Shown: positions 1 through 13,700 of the stretch, in pieces
Numbering within the stretch: position 1 is the stretch's first letter
Layout: every line of letters begins with the position of its first letter
Assembly: GCA_039707465.1 (NCBI GenBank)
Contig: CM077647.1
Coordinates: forward strand, 170,992,163 to 171,056,162
Reading direction: 5' to 3'
DNA: 64,000 bases
Source: Rhabdophis nuchalis
Taxonomy: Eukaryota > Chordata > Lepidosauria > Squamata > Natricidae
Notes under the pieces: generated by a model
Database searches by the model: none
What the model saw: only the letters and a program-made list of their open reading frames with translations
Told to the model about the DNA's origin: nothing
Position numbers and translations under genes: made by a program

Positions 1-2500
1 CATCTGCGGGTGGTGGGAGGAGCTTAATCCTTGGGCGGAGCCAATCATTTTCAAGAATTCCTTCCAAAACCGAGAAGTGAACTGTACTCCTCTATCAGAA
101 ATAATACGTTGAGGAACTCCGTGTAGGCGATAAATGTGATTCAGGAAAAGTTTTGCTAGCGCCTTGGCCGATGGGATTCCAGAACACGGGACAAAATGAA
201 CCTGTTTTGAAAACAGATCAGTAACCACCCATATGACAGTGAAACCACGGCTACTAGGGAGGTCCACAATGAAGTCCATAGATATCTCCTTCCAAGGAGA
301 CTCGGGCGAGCTACAGACTGGAGGAGACCTTGAGGTTTGCCGGGGGGGGGGTATTTACAAGCAGCACAAACTGGGCAACTAGCAATGTAAGACTCCACAT
401 CTTTTTTCATATAAGGCCACCAGAATTGATGCTTAAGTAAGTGTAGGGTCTTCACAAAACCAAAATGACCGGCGAGTCGAGAATCGTGCGCCCTCTGGAG
501 TACTAAGGTACGGAGTTTAGCCGGGACGTAAAGTTTAGAACCCATCCAGGGCAAGTCATCCCGCAAAGTACAGTCTCCACAATGCGCAGCAAACCAGTCG
601 TCAGTCTGAAGTTTGTCTTTAATTTTAGAGACTAATTCGGGAGGGGTCTCGGTGTGTAGAGTAGAATGGCTGCGAGTGGTCACCAGAGCAGCTAAGTCAC
701 ATCCCGGGATGACAGGCTGGATTACTGTAAATTTAGAGGAATTGTATTGAGGGAGGCATGATAATGCATCTGCCATAAAGTTTTGTCCTCCAGGAATATA
801 TTTCATGGAAAAATTAAAACGACTGAAATATTGAGACCACTGTACTTGTTTAGGAGAAAGTTTGCGAGGAGTTCGGAGAGATTCCAAATTTTTATGATCA
901 GTCCATACCTCGAACGGGTGGGGCGCTCCTTCCAAGAAATGTCGCCAAGTCATGAGGGCCCACCGCACTGCAAAAGCCTCTTTTTCCCAAATAGCCCATC
1001 TTCTTTCTGTATCTGAGAGTTTACGAGAGGTATAAGCACAAGGTTGTAATTTCCCATTGGGGTTGTATTGGAGTAGCACTGCGCCCACAGCCACATCGCT
1101 GGCATCAGCTTGTACGACAAAAGGGGTATTTATGTCTGGGTGTTTCAAAATTGGTTCTGCTGCAAATAAGCGTTTAAATTTTTCGAAGGCTGCTTGGCAC
1201 TCCATAGACCAGTGCAGGGGTTTATTAGGTTGTGGTTTATCATCACCCTTTGTTTTAAGCAAGTTCGTAATCGGTAAAGCAATACTGGCAAAAGAGGGGA
1301 TAAATTGGCGGTAAAAGTTAGCAAATCCCAAGAAACTTTGCAATTGCTTATGGGTGCGAGGAGGGGCCCACTCGGTTACAGCCTTCACTTTAGCAGGATC
1401 CATCTCAATACCTTTTGATGAAATGCGGTATCCGAGATAATCGATCTTGCTTTGATGAAATTCACATTTTGAAAGTTTAGCATCTAGTTCTGCCGACCTT
1501 AGTTTGCATAAAACAGAGCGGACAAGCTTTATATGTTCTTCACGTGTTTCCGTGTAAATAAGGATATCATCCAGATATACGATAACACCTTTGTACAGGT
1601 GCTGATGTAAGACTTTGTTTATAAGTTGCATGAAAACCGCTGGTGCACCTTGTAGACCAAACAGTAGAACTTTAAACTGGAAACAACCTAAAGGGCAATT
1701 AAAAGCTGTTTTCCATTCATCACCTTCTTTAATCCTAATTCTATAGTAAGCTTCCCTGAGATCCAGTTTTGTAAAAAATTTTCCTGTCGCCAGATTGGCC
1801 AGCATGTCTTTCATGAGGGGGACGGGGTAGACATTTTCAGCGGAGATTGTGTTGAGATTCCTGTAGTCTACCACAAGGCGGAGTTGGCCATCTTTCTTCT
1901 CGCGGAACATAACAGGGGCCGCCACCTGAGGTCTAGCAGGTTCAATAAACCCCCTTGCTAAGTTTTTGTCAATAAACCTGCGCAATTCCACCATTTCTCC
2001 TGGTGTCATGGAGTAAATGCGTGGTTTAGGTAGTTGTACTCCAGGGAGGAAATCAATGGTACAGTCTGTGGAGTGATGGGGTGGCAGTTTATCAGAAGAT
2101 TTCTCGCTAAAAACTTCCTTCAAATCCCAATATTCTCTAGGTATCTTTCCCTCCCCTGGTATGTGTTCCAAAACGGTGGCTACCTGGTCCGTTGTTATGT
2201 TTTCACCGTGGTTAATCGGTGTTGGGGTGGGGCCTATAGTTGTAGCTGGTGGTGGGGAAATGAGGGGAAGACGTATCCACCCTTCTTTCCAATCTATGAT
2301 TGGGTTCCACTTTCTCAGCCATGTTAATCCCAAAATAATTGGGTTATCTGCAATAGGGGCAACAATGAAATGAAGGGTTTCTCTATGGTGATCGCCAATC
2401 GCCACCTCAATAGGTTCTGTAACAAATTGTGCTGGACCACCTCCCACAACCGAACCATCCATTTGACAAAATGCGATAGGGACTTTCAAAGTCTTAAGGT
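1..2500 (-). mobile_element. Ty3/gypsy LTR retrotransposon, truncated internal part
   Basis: The minus strand encodes, in order, an aspartic-protease-like end, reverse transcriptase, RNase H and the start of integrase, which is the Ty3/gypsy gene order. The pol reading frame is lost in a run of ten G at 341-350, and integrase-like sequence continues in another frame toward position 1, so the element runs off the left edge. No LTR is visible. On the right the similarity stops near 2500, before any gag. Shorter relics of a related family lie after genes A and B. Confidence 0.9.
156..2489 (-). pseudogene. pol: Ty3/gypsy pol (protease end, RT, RNase H, integrase start)
   Basis: This 777-codon frame is a retrotransposon polyprotein. 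The first ~90 residues resemble the C-terminal part of a retropepsin (ILGLTWLRKWNPIIDW). RT occupies roughly residues 150-390, with LRLVVDYRNLN and the catalytic YLDDILIY. RNase H follows at about 450-590 (WTDHKNLESL). Near residue 680 there is an HHCC-like integrase zinc region (HFGFVKTLHLLKHQFWWP, then CPVCAAC). The last ~40 residues no longer fit integrase, because a frameshift lies in the poly-G tract near 341-350. The first Met is internal, since the protease active site would lie upstream of 2489 and is missing. RT motifs are intact, but the copy cannot encode a complete element. The family is clear; the clade (possibly Sushi-ichi-like) is inference. Confidence 0.88.
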
Positions 2501-3283
2501 GACTTTGAAAGTTTCCAGGTTCTCCCTACCCAAGTGAAAGTTCAAGTCCCTGCCCAGAACCCACATGTCCATCACATGGTCTTCCCAACTGGAGATGCTT
2601 CCCAGTCACAGCACTCCAGGTGCAGGGCAAGTTATCCTGGACATCCTGAGAAAGAAATGTTATTTAGACTATATGTCTCCCATATTCCATATAATTCCCC
2701 CCTCCCATTTTTGCACAGCAGAAAATGTGACAGACCTGAAGTCCCAATATAAAAGATGGCTTTCATGTCTGCTCTGCTCTGCTCTGCTCTGCCCTACCCT
2801 ACCCTACCCTCCCTACCCTCCCTTCCTCTCCCCTACCCCACCCCACCCCACCCTACTCCAGTAACATGGAGTGTTGTGTCATGTCTAGTCTGTCTAGTCT
2901 AGTCTAATCTAGTCTAGTTTAATCTTTCCTTCTGCTACACTATGCTACAATACTCTCCACTCTCCATGGCATTGCCTTGCCTTGCACTCAATTAATTTTT
3001 TTCATCCATTCTTCCAAAATGTGGATGCTTATTGCACTTCTTGATTTTCATATGGTGGATTCTACTGTTTCAGATTGGCATTTAACACAGTAGGATGCTA
3101 CTTTGCAAAGATTGACTTGGGTAACAGACAAATGACAAAACGTTCTAAGATTAACTATTTTGAACAAATAAACAGTTACATTTTTATTCATATAGATATA
3201 AGAGAGTTGGTCTTGGTTTACTAGCTGCAGAAAAGAGGAAAAACCTCAGCTTTGGTAAGGGCTCAAACCATATTATTAATTTA
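2501..3283. other. 5' flank of gene A, no gene seen
   Basis: No coding sequence is supported here. The stretch holds pyrimidine-rich low-complexity DNA at 2766-2860 (TCTGC, CCTAC and CCCAC runs) and a TCTAG-type microsatellite at about 2885-2930. From about 2870 on it matches the flanks upstream of genes B (22470 on) and C (40650 on), so the duplicated unit begins near here. Confidence 0.7.
2766..2930. repeat. pyrimidine-rich and TCTAG microsatellites
   Basis: Runs of CTCTG, CCTAC and CCCAC are followed by imperfect TCTAG repeats. The TCTAG tract recurs at 22480-22575 and 40660-40750 at the same relative place upstream of the other two genes, with different copy numbers. Confidence 0.8.
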
Positions 3284-4028
<745 letters not shown>

Positions 4029-4082
4029 TTATTAAAAATTAAATAAATGTAAACCAGAATGCAGTTTTTCTTAATTCTCTTA

Positions 4083-4143
4083 GATAGAGAATAGAAAAGA
4101 AACTTAGAATAGAATAGATTAGAATAGAATAGAATAGAATAGA
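4083..4143. repeat. AATAG microsatellite
   Basis: Imperfect GAATA/AATAG units. Matching tracts lie at 22975-23051 and 41140-41232 upstream of genes B and C. Confidence 0.85.
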
Positions 4144-4523
4144 AATATTTACATATGTATCTTCAATTATGGATACAATGATTTTGTTTTTGTCTTGTGA
4201 CTCCAGTCTTCTTGCCTCAAGAGGTCCTTACATATTTTGAAGATGTGCACATATGTGACTGTCTCACTATCATTATCAAATTAGTCAGTTTCTATCCTCC
4301 AGATCCTAGGGGAATTCTATGAAAAATAGAGGAACTGACTCTGAAAGATGCTATATATTGTCCCCACGATATTCCATCTCCTGGCTCACAGCCCAAAAGC
4401 TCTGTGAGTTGATTGGAAAGTATGTTGCACTCTCTTTTTGTGTCTGAAAAACATCTCAAGAAGACAAGTCAGTATAATGTACTTCAAAGGCATTCGTACA
4501 CAGAAAGAAGACACTCATGGAAG

Positions 4524-4771
4524 ATGTTAGTTTTCATGGAGTTGCTCTTAGTAGTAATGCCTCAAGTGGTGTGCAAGGATCCTAGCCTTCAATGTGACCT
4601 TCTGGAGCCTCTTCCTCTAAAGTGTGACCTTCTGGAGCCTCTTCCTCTAAAGTACACGTATCATCAGCTTGGAGACATCAACATTGCTGGCATTATTTCT
4701 GCATTGTTTACATTTTCTATTCCCATTGATTTCAGCCAACATCCTTCTCAAGCAGTTCAGGATGGACTTAT
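4524..4771 (+). CDS. gene A exon 1 (signal peptide, start of ligand domain)
   Basis: 248 bp, ending with two bases of a split Ile codon before the donor GTAAGT. It encodes the signal peptide and the first part of the Venus-flytrap domain ([20 protein letters not shown]). It is 30 bp longer than exon 1 of genes B and C because of an internal perfect duplication. Confidence 0.9.
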
Positions 4772-7700
4772 GTAAGTACCACATTCATTCATTGTCAGGT
4801 TTCGTACCTTGCTGTTAAATCATATGATGCTGCAAAAGTTTTTATCTGACAAAAGCTCCAGAAAAAAACACCATGACAGGAGAGCATAGGATCGGATAGG
4901 ATAGATTGGATAGGATAGGACAGGACAGGTCAGGATAACAAAATTATTGGAGGTCTTCAGGAGGTAGACTCTATACCAGACAAATGACAATCCGGTCTCT
5001 TCTTGAAAGCTTTCAGTTATAGGGCACCCACAGCTTTTGCAGGAAGTCATTCCACTGATGAATTGTTCTTAATTTCTCCTTACTTCTAGGTTGCTTGTCT
5101 CCTTGATTAGTTTCCATCCATTGCTTCTTGTTCAGCCTCCAATTGCTTTGTAGAACAGTTTGACCCCCTCTTCTTTTTGACAGCCTCTTAAATATTAGAC
5201 ACTGCTGTTTATTTAATGTAGAGTTATATTTAACTTCAGTTTCCCCATTAAATTGAAAAGTGTTTATAATAAATCACATGTAAATACTTATAGCCATAGA
5301 GATATGATTGGTTTAATTTATGAATATGTAACTACTGCTTTGATTTGGGGATGGTTATATATTTCCCATGATAATTTTTTTATTTGATATGAAAAAATAA
5401 TAATATGATAATTTTGTTCTGCAATGTAAGCCATTCTTAAAAGCTTAGGTTTAAAAATTGGACCTTTCTCGTGTTTTCAGAAATAATGCTTCCAATTTCA
5501 AGCAAATAATTGCCTTAAAATAACTCCAGTTCCTCTAGGGGTATCTATGAACTAGTGATACGCTTTGCATTATCCAGGATCTTAGCTGAATGGTGAAAAC
5601 CTGACACTAAAACCCAGTCCATTAAATGTGTTGTATACTGAAGGATTGCAAGTGCCATTATATGAAACAGACCTTTATTAATGTTTTTTTTATAAAAAAA
5701 TATTCTTTACAGAGTATTTTATCAGAATTACCAGCATGTCCTGGCCTTAGCATTTTCTATAAAAGAGATCAATGAAAATCAGCAGATCCTACCCAATGTC
5801 ACGCTGGGCTTCCATATTTTTAACAGCCACTTCAGTCCAAGCTGGACTTACTTTGCTTCAATGCTGCTGCCTTTCACTCATGGCAAATTCATCCCTAACT
5901 ACAAGTGTGGGGTCCCAAAGCTTTTGGCTGCTATCATTGGGGGACCTGATATCTCTCTTCACATGGCATCTTTACTGTGCATCTACAAAGTTCCTCAGGT
6001 AAGAGCTGCAGAAAGATATTCATCGTTATATTGCCATATCTCTCCAGAAGGCTGCATGCATCTTTTTTTTAAAAAAGGGAGACAATTTTCAGATTCCTAG
6101 ATATTATTTTTTGCTTGCTAGGACTACCATGGGACGATGAGTATTCATAACTTTGAACAGACGTTGGGGATATTTGACACGGCTAAACATTGGTTACTAC
6201 AATATAAAAAAGATGTTGAGACTCCAGAAAAGGAAGCAGAGAGGAGCGATATTAGGGGACTGGAGATTAAAACATACAAAGAGCAAATGGACACATCTAG
6301 TTTAATGAAAAGAATGATTAGGGGGTGACATGACAGCAGGCTTAGACTTAGACTCTAGAATAAGTTTATTATCACTTTGAATGTACACTAATCGGCGTGC
6401 ATTAAAATTAAATTTTGTTGCATACAGACCTCAAAGGGTCACCACTTCCAATATACAATACATAAACATGATAAAATAAATAAATGAATACAAAATTATG
6501 CATAGAAAGAGCGTTGGTACTTACCTAACACGCCTCTTCTAATAAGGGGGGAGATAGCATCCATGTATGGGTTCAACCTATCCACACTCTGATTGGACTG
6601 AGTCAAATTAATAATTAATTAGCTAGGTATATAACCCCCTAAGGAGCACCCATACCCAGTTTACGACGAAGAAAAACATCACAGACTCACCGGTAGAAAA
6701 AACCAACTCCGGTAGGAACCAACACAACGAACAAACAGCCAGCACCAAACAGTCAAAAACAAAAAACCAACCCAGAAACCGAGGAGGTCTGATCGAGAAA
6801 GGGATGGGCCGTATGCTATCTCCCCCCTTATTAGAAGAGGCGTATCAGGTAAGTACCAACGCTCTTTCTCAATAAGGGTGGAGATAGCATCCATGTATGG
6901 GACATACCCAAGCCCGCGAACAGCACCCCCCAAGGGAGGGTCGAGATCAGACCTGCGAGCGAGATTGAGAATAGGCAGACTGCAAAACCCGCTGACCGAA
7001 GTCGGCCCCCGCAGAAGCAAACTGGCCCAGCTTGAAATGCCGGATAAACGGGGAAGGAAGCATCCATGCTGCAGCCTGCAGATCCCCTCCAGGGATGTCT
7101 GAGTAGCCCCCACCGAAGAAACGGCTGCATTACGCGTAGAATGAGTGGTGATGCCACGTGGAACTTCCTCATCACAGGCGGCATAGGCCTTCTCGATACA
7201 CTGGCATATCCACCTGCCCACACAGGCCACCGACATCTTCTTGCCCAGTGAACCTGGTAAAAAAGAGATAAAAAGAGACTCTGACCTGCGAATGGTTGCA
7301 GTGCGAATCAAGTAGACCTGCAAGGCTCTCCTGACCTCCAGCAAGTGTTCCAAATCCCCAGCAGATGACGGAGGGGTCAAAGCTGAAGGCAGGGAGAGGC
7401 ACCTCCAGGGCCCAATGAAATCAGGACCCCACTTTCGGCATAAAGGCCGGGTCACAATGGAGGACCACCCTGTCAGGATAAAATTTACACAGGTCCTCCC
7501 TGACCGACAGTTCCCGCAACTCGGAGATGCGCCTCACAGATGTGATGGCGACCAGGAGGACCACCTTCCAAGTGACGAACTGCCAGGAAACATCTTCCAC
7601 CAGTTCGAAGGGCATCCAGGTCAGAGCACCCGGAACCCTAGCCAGGTCCCAAGCAGGATACCAGTGCACCGGAGGGCGCCTCAAGTTGGTCATACCCCTA

Positions 7701-10700
7701 AGGAACCTCCAGACTGTAGGATGCTGGGAAAGGGGAGCCCCCGCACCCCACGTGAGAAACGACCCCAGGGCAGCTATCTGCCTGTTGATGGCAGTGGGCG
7801 AAAGACCCTTGACCAAACCGTCCTGCAAAAATTCCCAAACCTGTGGAACGGAAGCAACCCCTGGGGACCATCTGTGCCCTAGCGCACCAGGTACAGAAGA
7901 TCTTCCACGCAGCATTGTAAACGTGCATGGTAGAGGCCCTCCTGGAGGCTCGTATAGGTAGAATAACTCTGTCCGAAAAGGAGTAGCCTCTCAGTGCGAG
8001 CCGCTCAATGTCCAGGCAGCCAGTCGGAGCCACCTGGCCTCCGGGTGCATCAGGGATTCCCGAGTCAGGCTGATCCCGTCTGGTGGAATCCGCCGTGGGC
8101 CCACGAGTGACAGGAACAGAAGGACGGTGAACCAATGGGCGCCGCGGCCAATACGAATTGACCAGGACCACCTGGGACTACAAGCAGACTATCTGGTGGA
8201 TGACCCCAGGAATAAGAGGGGTAGGGGGAAAAGCATACCTGAGTCCACAAGGCCACTGTTCTAAGTCCATCCACCCCCTCAGCACCCTCCGCCTGGAACC
8301 TTCAGCCGCTGGGCATCCTCCAGAGTGGCGAAGAGATCCACGAGGGGCATGCCGAACCGATGACCGAGCTCCTGGAAAACAGAAGGGTGCCAACACCATT
8401 CCGAAAGGTCAATCTGGGCTCTGCTAAGCCAGTCAGCCCTGGTGTTATCAACCCCGGAAATGTGGCAGACACAATGGATTGCAAGTCATGTTCCGCCCAG
8501 GGGCACCCCAGCCCTGCCTCTGCCATGAGGTCCTTGGACCTGGTGCCACCCTGGCGAGTGACATGGGCCTTGGCCGTGATATTGTCAGTCAAAACTAAGA
8601 TGTGGCGGCCCAAGATGACATCCGCAAACACAAGGAGGCCTAACCTAACAGCCTGCAACTCCCACAGAATAATTGGGAGAGCAGACTCCTTCTGCGACCA
8701 CAGCCCTCGGGCCACCCCATCACCCAAATGGGAGCCCCAGCCCGGTAGGCTGGCATCCGTGGGGATGGTCACCTGGTCAGAGACCCAGAACTGACAACCC
8801 CAGGGCTGGCACCCTCCACCATCACGAGGACCACTTGCCCCCACCCCCGGGGGCACAGGGCCTCGCAGGAGGGAGTAAGCCAGAAAGGGAGCAAGAACAA
8901 TAGAAGGTCCCTGGGCTGAGCCTAGCCCCTAAGACAAGAGATATAGCTGATATCATCATACCCAGGAGCTCCGATAAAAAGGCCAAGGCCGGCCTGGGTT
9001 CAGATTCGACCAGCCTTACCCACTGGACTATGCTGCTGACCCACTCCTCGGAAAGGAAAACCAGGCCAGCCACTGAATCTATCCAGGCCCCCAGATACGG
9101 GATCCTTGTCGAGGTGAGGAAGTTGCCTTTGGCGTGAGTGATGGAGAAGCCATGAGCCTCCAGAACCCCCACAGTGATCGCCAGGTCCCATAAGGCAGCC
9201 TCCCGTGAGGAGGATTGTATTAAAAACATCAACCAGGAATAACTGCACCCTGATGGGGACCGCATGAAGGTGCACAGCCAATGCCGCCCTGACCTCAGTA
9301 AAGGCACAGGGCGCGGACAAAAGGCCAAAAGGCAACGCCGTATATTGGTAATGACACAAAGTAAAACAAAGGAAACGCAAATACTGCTGGAGGGCAGCCA
9401 GAACAGGTACATGTAAGTAGGCATCAGTTAAAGCAATAGAACAAAGAAAATCCCCAGCATGAATGCGCTCCAGAATGGAGAACAGCGAACGCCTCTTAAA
9501 ACGCTTGTATTTAACACAGAGAATCAACCTCGCAGGATCCAGTATCACTCTCCAACCACCGGAGGGTTTGGGGATAACGAACAGGTGGGAGTAGAAACCC
9601 TGGCCAACCTGGCCGGGAAGAACGGGGCAGGCTGTTCCGATATCCAGGAGGTGCTGCATGGCCATGACCATCAAGTCCCTCCTGTCTGGGCTACTAGGAA
9701 CTTGGCAGGAAATGAAGGAGGGAGGGGGAGGTGTGATGAACTCCAGGTTCAGGCCGACCCCGACCAAGGCAATCCCCCAGGTATCGGAGGTCATGGCCTC
9801 CCATTGGGTAGCAAAAGGAAAAAAAGAAAGGAGCCCAGAACCGTCACCCTCAAGAAAGATGGTGGGAGGAATGGGGGGCCAGTGAGGGGCCCCAGAATGG
9901 GTGCAGGCAGACCTGCTGATGCCCCCTGAGAGGCAGACAGCCGGGCCTCAACCGCACCTTAACCCCCTTGCGGGCCGGACTGCCATGAGAGAACCCTGGA
10001 TGGCGGCGACCCATGTCCATGGGCATCCGCCAGCGGTTCTGACACAAAGGTGCACCCCCCCTGCCGGGGGCTCCAAACTGGTTTCTGGAGGGGCACCCCA
10101 ATGCCTCAAGATAGCCGTAGGCACGACGGGACGTGTAGGCCCGGCATCAGGCCCCTCAGTGAAGAGGAGGCCGTAGGCGGGAAGAGGGTCGGAGAAGTGT
10201 CAGCGGTTGCAGACAAAAACTGGGCCAGACCCTAATCCCTTCCTCCATGACCACGGGGGCTGGAAGGGGGTCCTAAGCCCCCCAGAGGGAGGGAGGAGGG
10301 GTTGGCTTCAATTAAGGCCCGCCCGTAATCTCGGCCTACGAAGGCCCGATGAGTGATGAGGACCAGTGGGCCATGAGGCTGAATGTCCAGGCCACCTGCC
10401 AGGGAGCCCCTAAGAATAGTGGCAGTGGCATTGCTAAGTAGGACACCCGTCATTAAGCGAGGACTGCCCCCGCAGACAGTGCAGAACGGCACCGTAAGAG
10501 GTGCAGGGCCCCCGGCCTAAGTAAAAAAACTCATTGGAGCCAATGCCAGACCTGTCCCACGCCCACGTATAGACCTTCGGCCCAAATGGCGCCCGCAACT
10601 TGGGACGGCCCCTGCTGAAGGCCTGCACTCCTCCCGTATGACCTGACAGGGGGGGAAAAAACCCAAGGCTTTACGGGGCTTTACGGCCGATTAAAAGGGG

Positions 10701-13700
10701 GGGCAATGACGCAGGAGGCCGAAAACGGGGGCCCTCGGTGGAGATGAGCGCGTGGGGAGGCCCCAAGCAGCTGGCGCGATTCCGCCAAAGGCCTGACGGC
10801 CAGATAGCCCCTTGCCTTTAAAAGCCCCTGGAAATCATTGCGTGCGCGCGCACGTGTGCGGGAGGCTACAGACGCCCGGCGAGGCTGCTGAGAGGGCCAG
10901 CTGGCCTGACAGCATCATAGCTGTCCGCCAGTGATTGCGGGATGGCCCCGGCCGCCGGCGAGGGTCTGCTGGCCCGAGAGCCTCAGCTGTTCTCAGGTGA
11001 GTGCAGGAAGCTCCATGCAGACTGTGAAGCCACTGATAGGGCCTACCGGCCCGACAGCCTCCTAGCCTTTTTGTGGGAGTGTGGGAGGTTATGGGCAGCA
11101 GGTGCAGCTCCCCGTAGGGCCATCCGGCCCGACAGCCTCGCTGATGCCAGACGAGTGAGCAGGCGAAGGGGGGGGGCTCCGGACGAACGCCACGGTCTCT
11201 GTGAGGGCCTGCTGGTTCAGCAGCCTCGCCACCACTCAGGGGCGCGCGTGCGGGAGGCTCCAGGCGGGTGACGTGGCCATTGCAGGGCCTTACCATCGCG
11301 ACATCCCCCAGCCGTTCACAGTGAGTGGGGGAGGATCAGCCTGCAAGGACTCCGCAAGGGCCTGCCAGCCCGACAGCCTTCTAGCCATCTGCGGGTGAGC
11401 GCGGGAGGCTCCTGGCGGCAGGCAAGGCTTCCTCAAGGCCCGTCTCAGGTGTTAGGGGGGGCACCCCTATCCGTAGAGGACTCCTGAGGCCTGCCTGACA
11501 TCCCACGATCTGCTGGAGGCCCTGCTCTCCGCCAGCCTTCCTTTGGTGGCAGGACGTGCCTTGTAACCAGCCTGCCCGCTGGCGGCGCCAAATGGCAGCT
11601 GTACCCTCTTCAGCGGCCTCCCAGGACACCTAAAATGGCAGGCACTGAGGTCGGAGAGGCCCGGAAAGGCCTAGTGCCAGGCGAGAGGCCAAGCAGAAGC
11701 CGGCTGCCTCCGCCCGCCCTGAGGAGTCGTCAGGGGGTTGCCCGACATCTGTGAGGGCCCGATCTGGCGAGGCAAGGCAGGCTGCGAATAGCTCCGATCG
11801 GCCAGATGAGGAGCCGGGCTGATTGCTCATGTGCCAGAGGCCTCCCAGGCTGAAGTAATAGGCGCAGAGCCGCTGAGGCCCGAAGCGCCAAAGAGGGCCT
11901 CACAGCAAAGCTGCGAACATGGCCAGCCTCCTCAGGGCCTAAAATCCATTACCCCCCAGCTGTACTTGACAGCAGGAGCGGACGGCAGAGGAAGTCAGGA
12001 GGGGCGCAAAGCCCCAGGACTCAGGTAGGAGGCGTATGGCAGGGCAGAAGTACAGTAGCCGCGGGACTGGGTCCTTGGCTAAAGGACAGGAAATCTGAGT
12101 CCATGGCTGCTGCTGAGGGAGGGGGGCCTCCTGTCAACCTCCAAGGCCCAGTAATCCTCCAGACAAACTTCTTCCAAGAAATTCTTTAGCACAGAGAGTT
12201 GGCTACCGAACAGTCCTAGAGCCGGACTGAGTCGGAAACTGGGTATGGATGCTCCTTAGGGGGTTATATATCTAGCTAATTAATTATTAATTTGACTCAG
12301 TCCAATCAGAGTGTGGATAGGTTGAACCCATACATGGATGCTATCTCCACCCTTATTGAGAACCACATATATTATATGGCACAAAGAAACAACAGTCTAG
12401 TTTGGACGTATACATGTAAATTGCAAAAAAAAACAACCAATCTTGCAAGATTGCCACATGGATAGCATAGGCAACAAAGGTGTTACAGATTCTGGTAATC
12501 CTGCTAGAAACACTTCAAAGCCTCCTCCCAGAGGGGAGCAAGAGAAACAGACCATAAAGTCCTTACCAATCTCTGTAGGGACTTTCTGTCTGAGGCACTG
12601 CTGACACCAAACCAAACAATGATGCAGTTTGAAAAGGGACAAATGTGAGCATGCACGGATGTGCTTTTGGCAAAAAAAGGGCCTAAATGGGATACCGTAG
12701 AACCGGAGTGGCTGGGTGGGTATACCTATGATTTCTGCTACTGGTTTGTGCAAACGAGTTCAAACTGGTAGAATACCACCTCTGGTTCGCTTACATCTTT
12801 CTATTTGCTTATGTTTATCTTCTTTTAGTTGACCTATGGCTCTGCTCCAGACATGGAGAAAGAGAGTCAAGCAGTTTTCTTCCAGCAAATGTTTCCAGAT
12901 GAATCCCATGAACATAAGGGCCTCATGGTGCTATTGAAGTACTTAAGATGGATCTGGGTTGGGATTCTTGTAGTAAAGGACGAGAAAGCAGAGAAATTTG
13001 TCCAGGATGTGGTCCCTACCTTTTCTGAGTATGGCATCTGCACTGAGTTCACAGCAGAGTTACCAAACATAGATTTTTATAGTGATTTTACTGATGCAAT
13101 GGATGAAGGACAAGAGATATACCATGTTCTCATGAAGAGCAGGGCCAATGTGATAATTGTATATGGTAAAATTCAGACCATATCAGTTCTGAGAACTTTC
13201 CTCCAGTTATCAAATGTGGAAGACATAATAAAGAAGCCAAAGATCTGGCTTATAAATGCTCAGACAGAATTCACCTCACTTTCCCTTCAAAAAACTTGGG
13301 ACATCCATTTCCTACATGGGGCTTTGTCCTTTGCAGTTCACACAAAAGAGGTCCAAGATTTCCAGGAATTTCTTCACAATTTAAGTCCAAGCAATGACCA
13401 TCACGATCATTTTCGAAAAGATTTCTGGGAACAGGCATTTGATTGTATCTTCTCAAACTCAAGAACAGAGACATCTGACATAACTTGTACTGGACAGGAG
13501 AAGCTTGAGACCCTTCCTACATCTGTGTTTGAAACACACATCAGTGGCCAGAGTTACAATATTTACAATGCAGTCTATGCTGTGGCACATGCTTTGCAAT
13601 CTCTATATTTATCCAAATCCAGGGACACAACAATAGTGAAAAATGGAAGGAAACTATTTCATAATCAAATGTGGTGGCAGGTAAGAAACTACCATAGCTG

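Larger units (their letters stand above)
6504..12361 (-). mobile_element. DIRS-like tyrosine-recombinase retrotransposon in intron 2 of gene A
   Basis: The 5.86-kb insertion has the DIRS plan on the minus strand: probable gag region, RT, RNase H and tyrosine recombinase, inverted terminal repeats at 6504-6663 and 12237-12361, and an internal complementary region at 6814-6901 that joins the outer ends of both repeats. Both element ends, the internal junction (as TCT) and the empty site all share AGA. The undisturbed site is seen in units B (TGCATAGAACCACATAT at 26611) and C, so the insertion is exact and has no target-site duplication, as expected for recombinase integration. Frames are broken throughout, so this copy is dead. 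It is absent from B and C. Confidence 0.9.

Noticed and set aside
2880..2930. Regularly repeated CTAGT units as a possible CRISPR-like or regulatory array
   Set aside because: Units are 5 bp with no spacers, and copy number varies between paralogs; an ordinary microsatellite.
4413..4523. Longer N-terminus of the receptor beginning at the upstream ATG (also 23333 and 46628)
   Set aside because: The 37 extra residues are polar and would bury the signal peptide; V2R proteins start directly with it. Open frame upstream is probably chance.
9459..11398. Plus-strand GC-rich frames in the DIRS element as possible host genes
   Set aside because: They overlap minus-strand RT and repeats, have no recognisable domain and reflect low stop density in GC-rich DNA.
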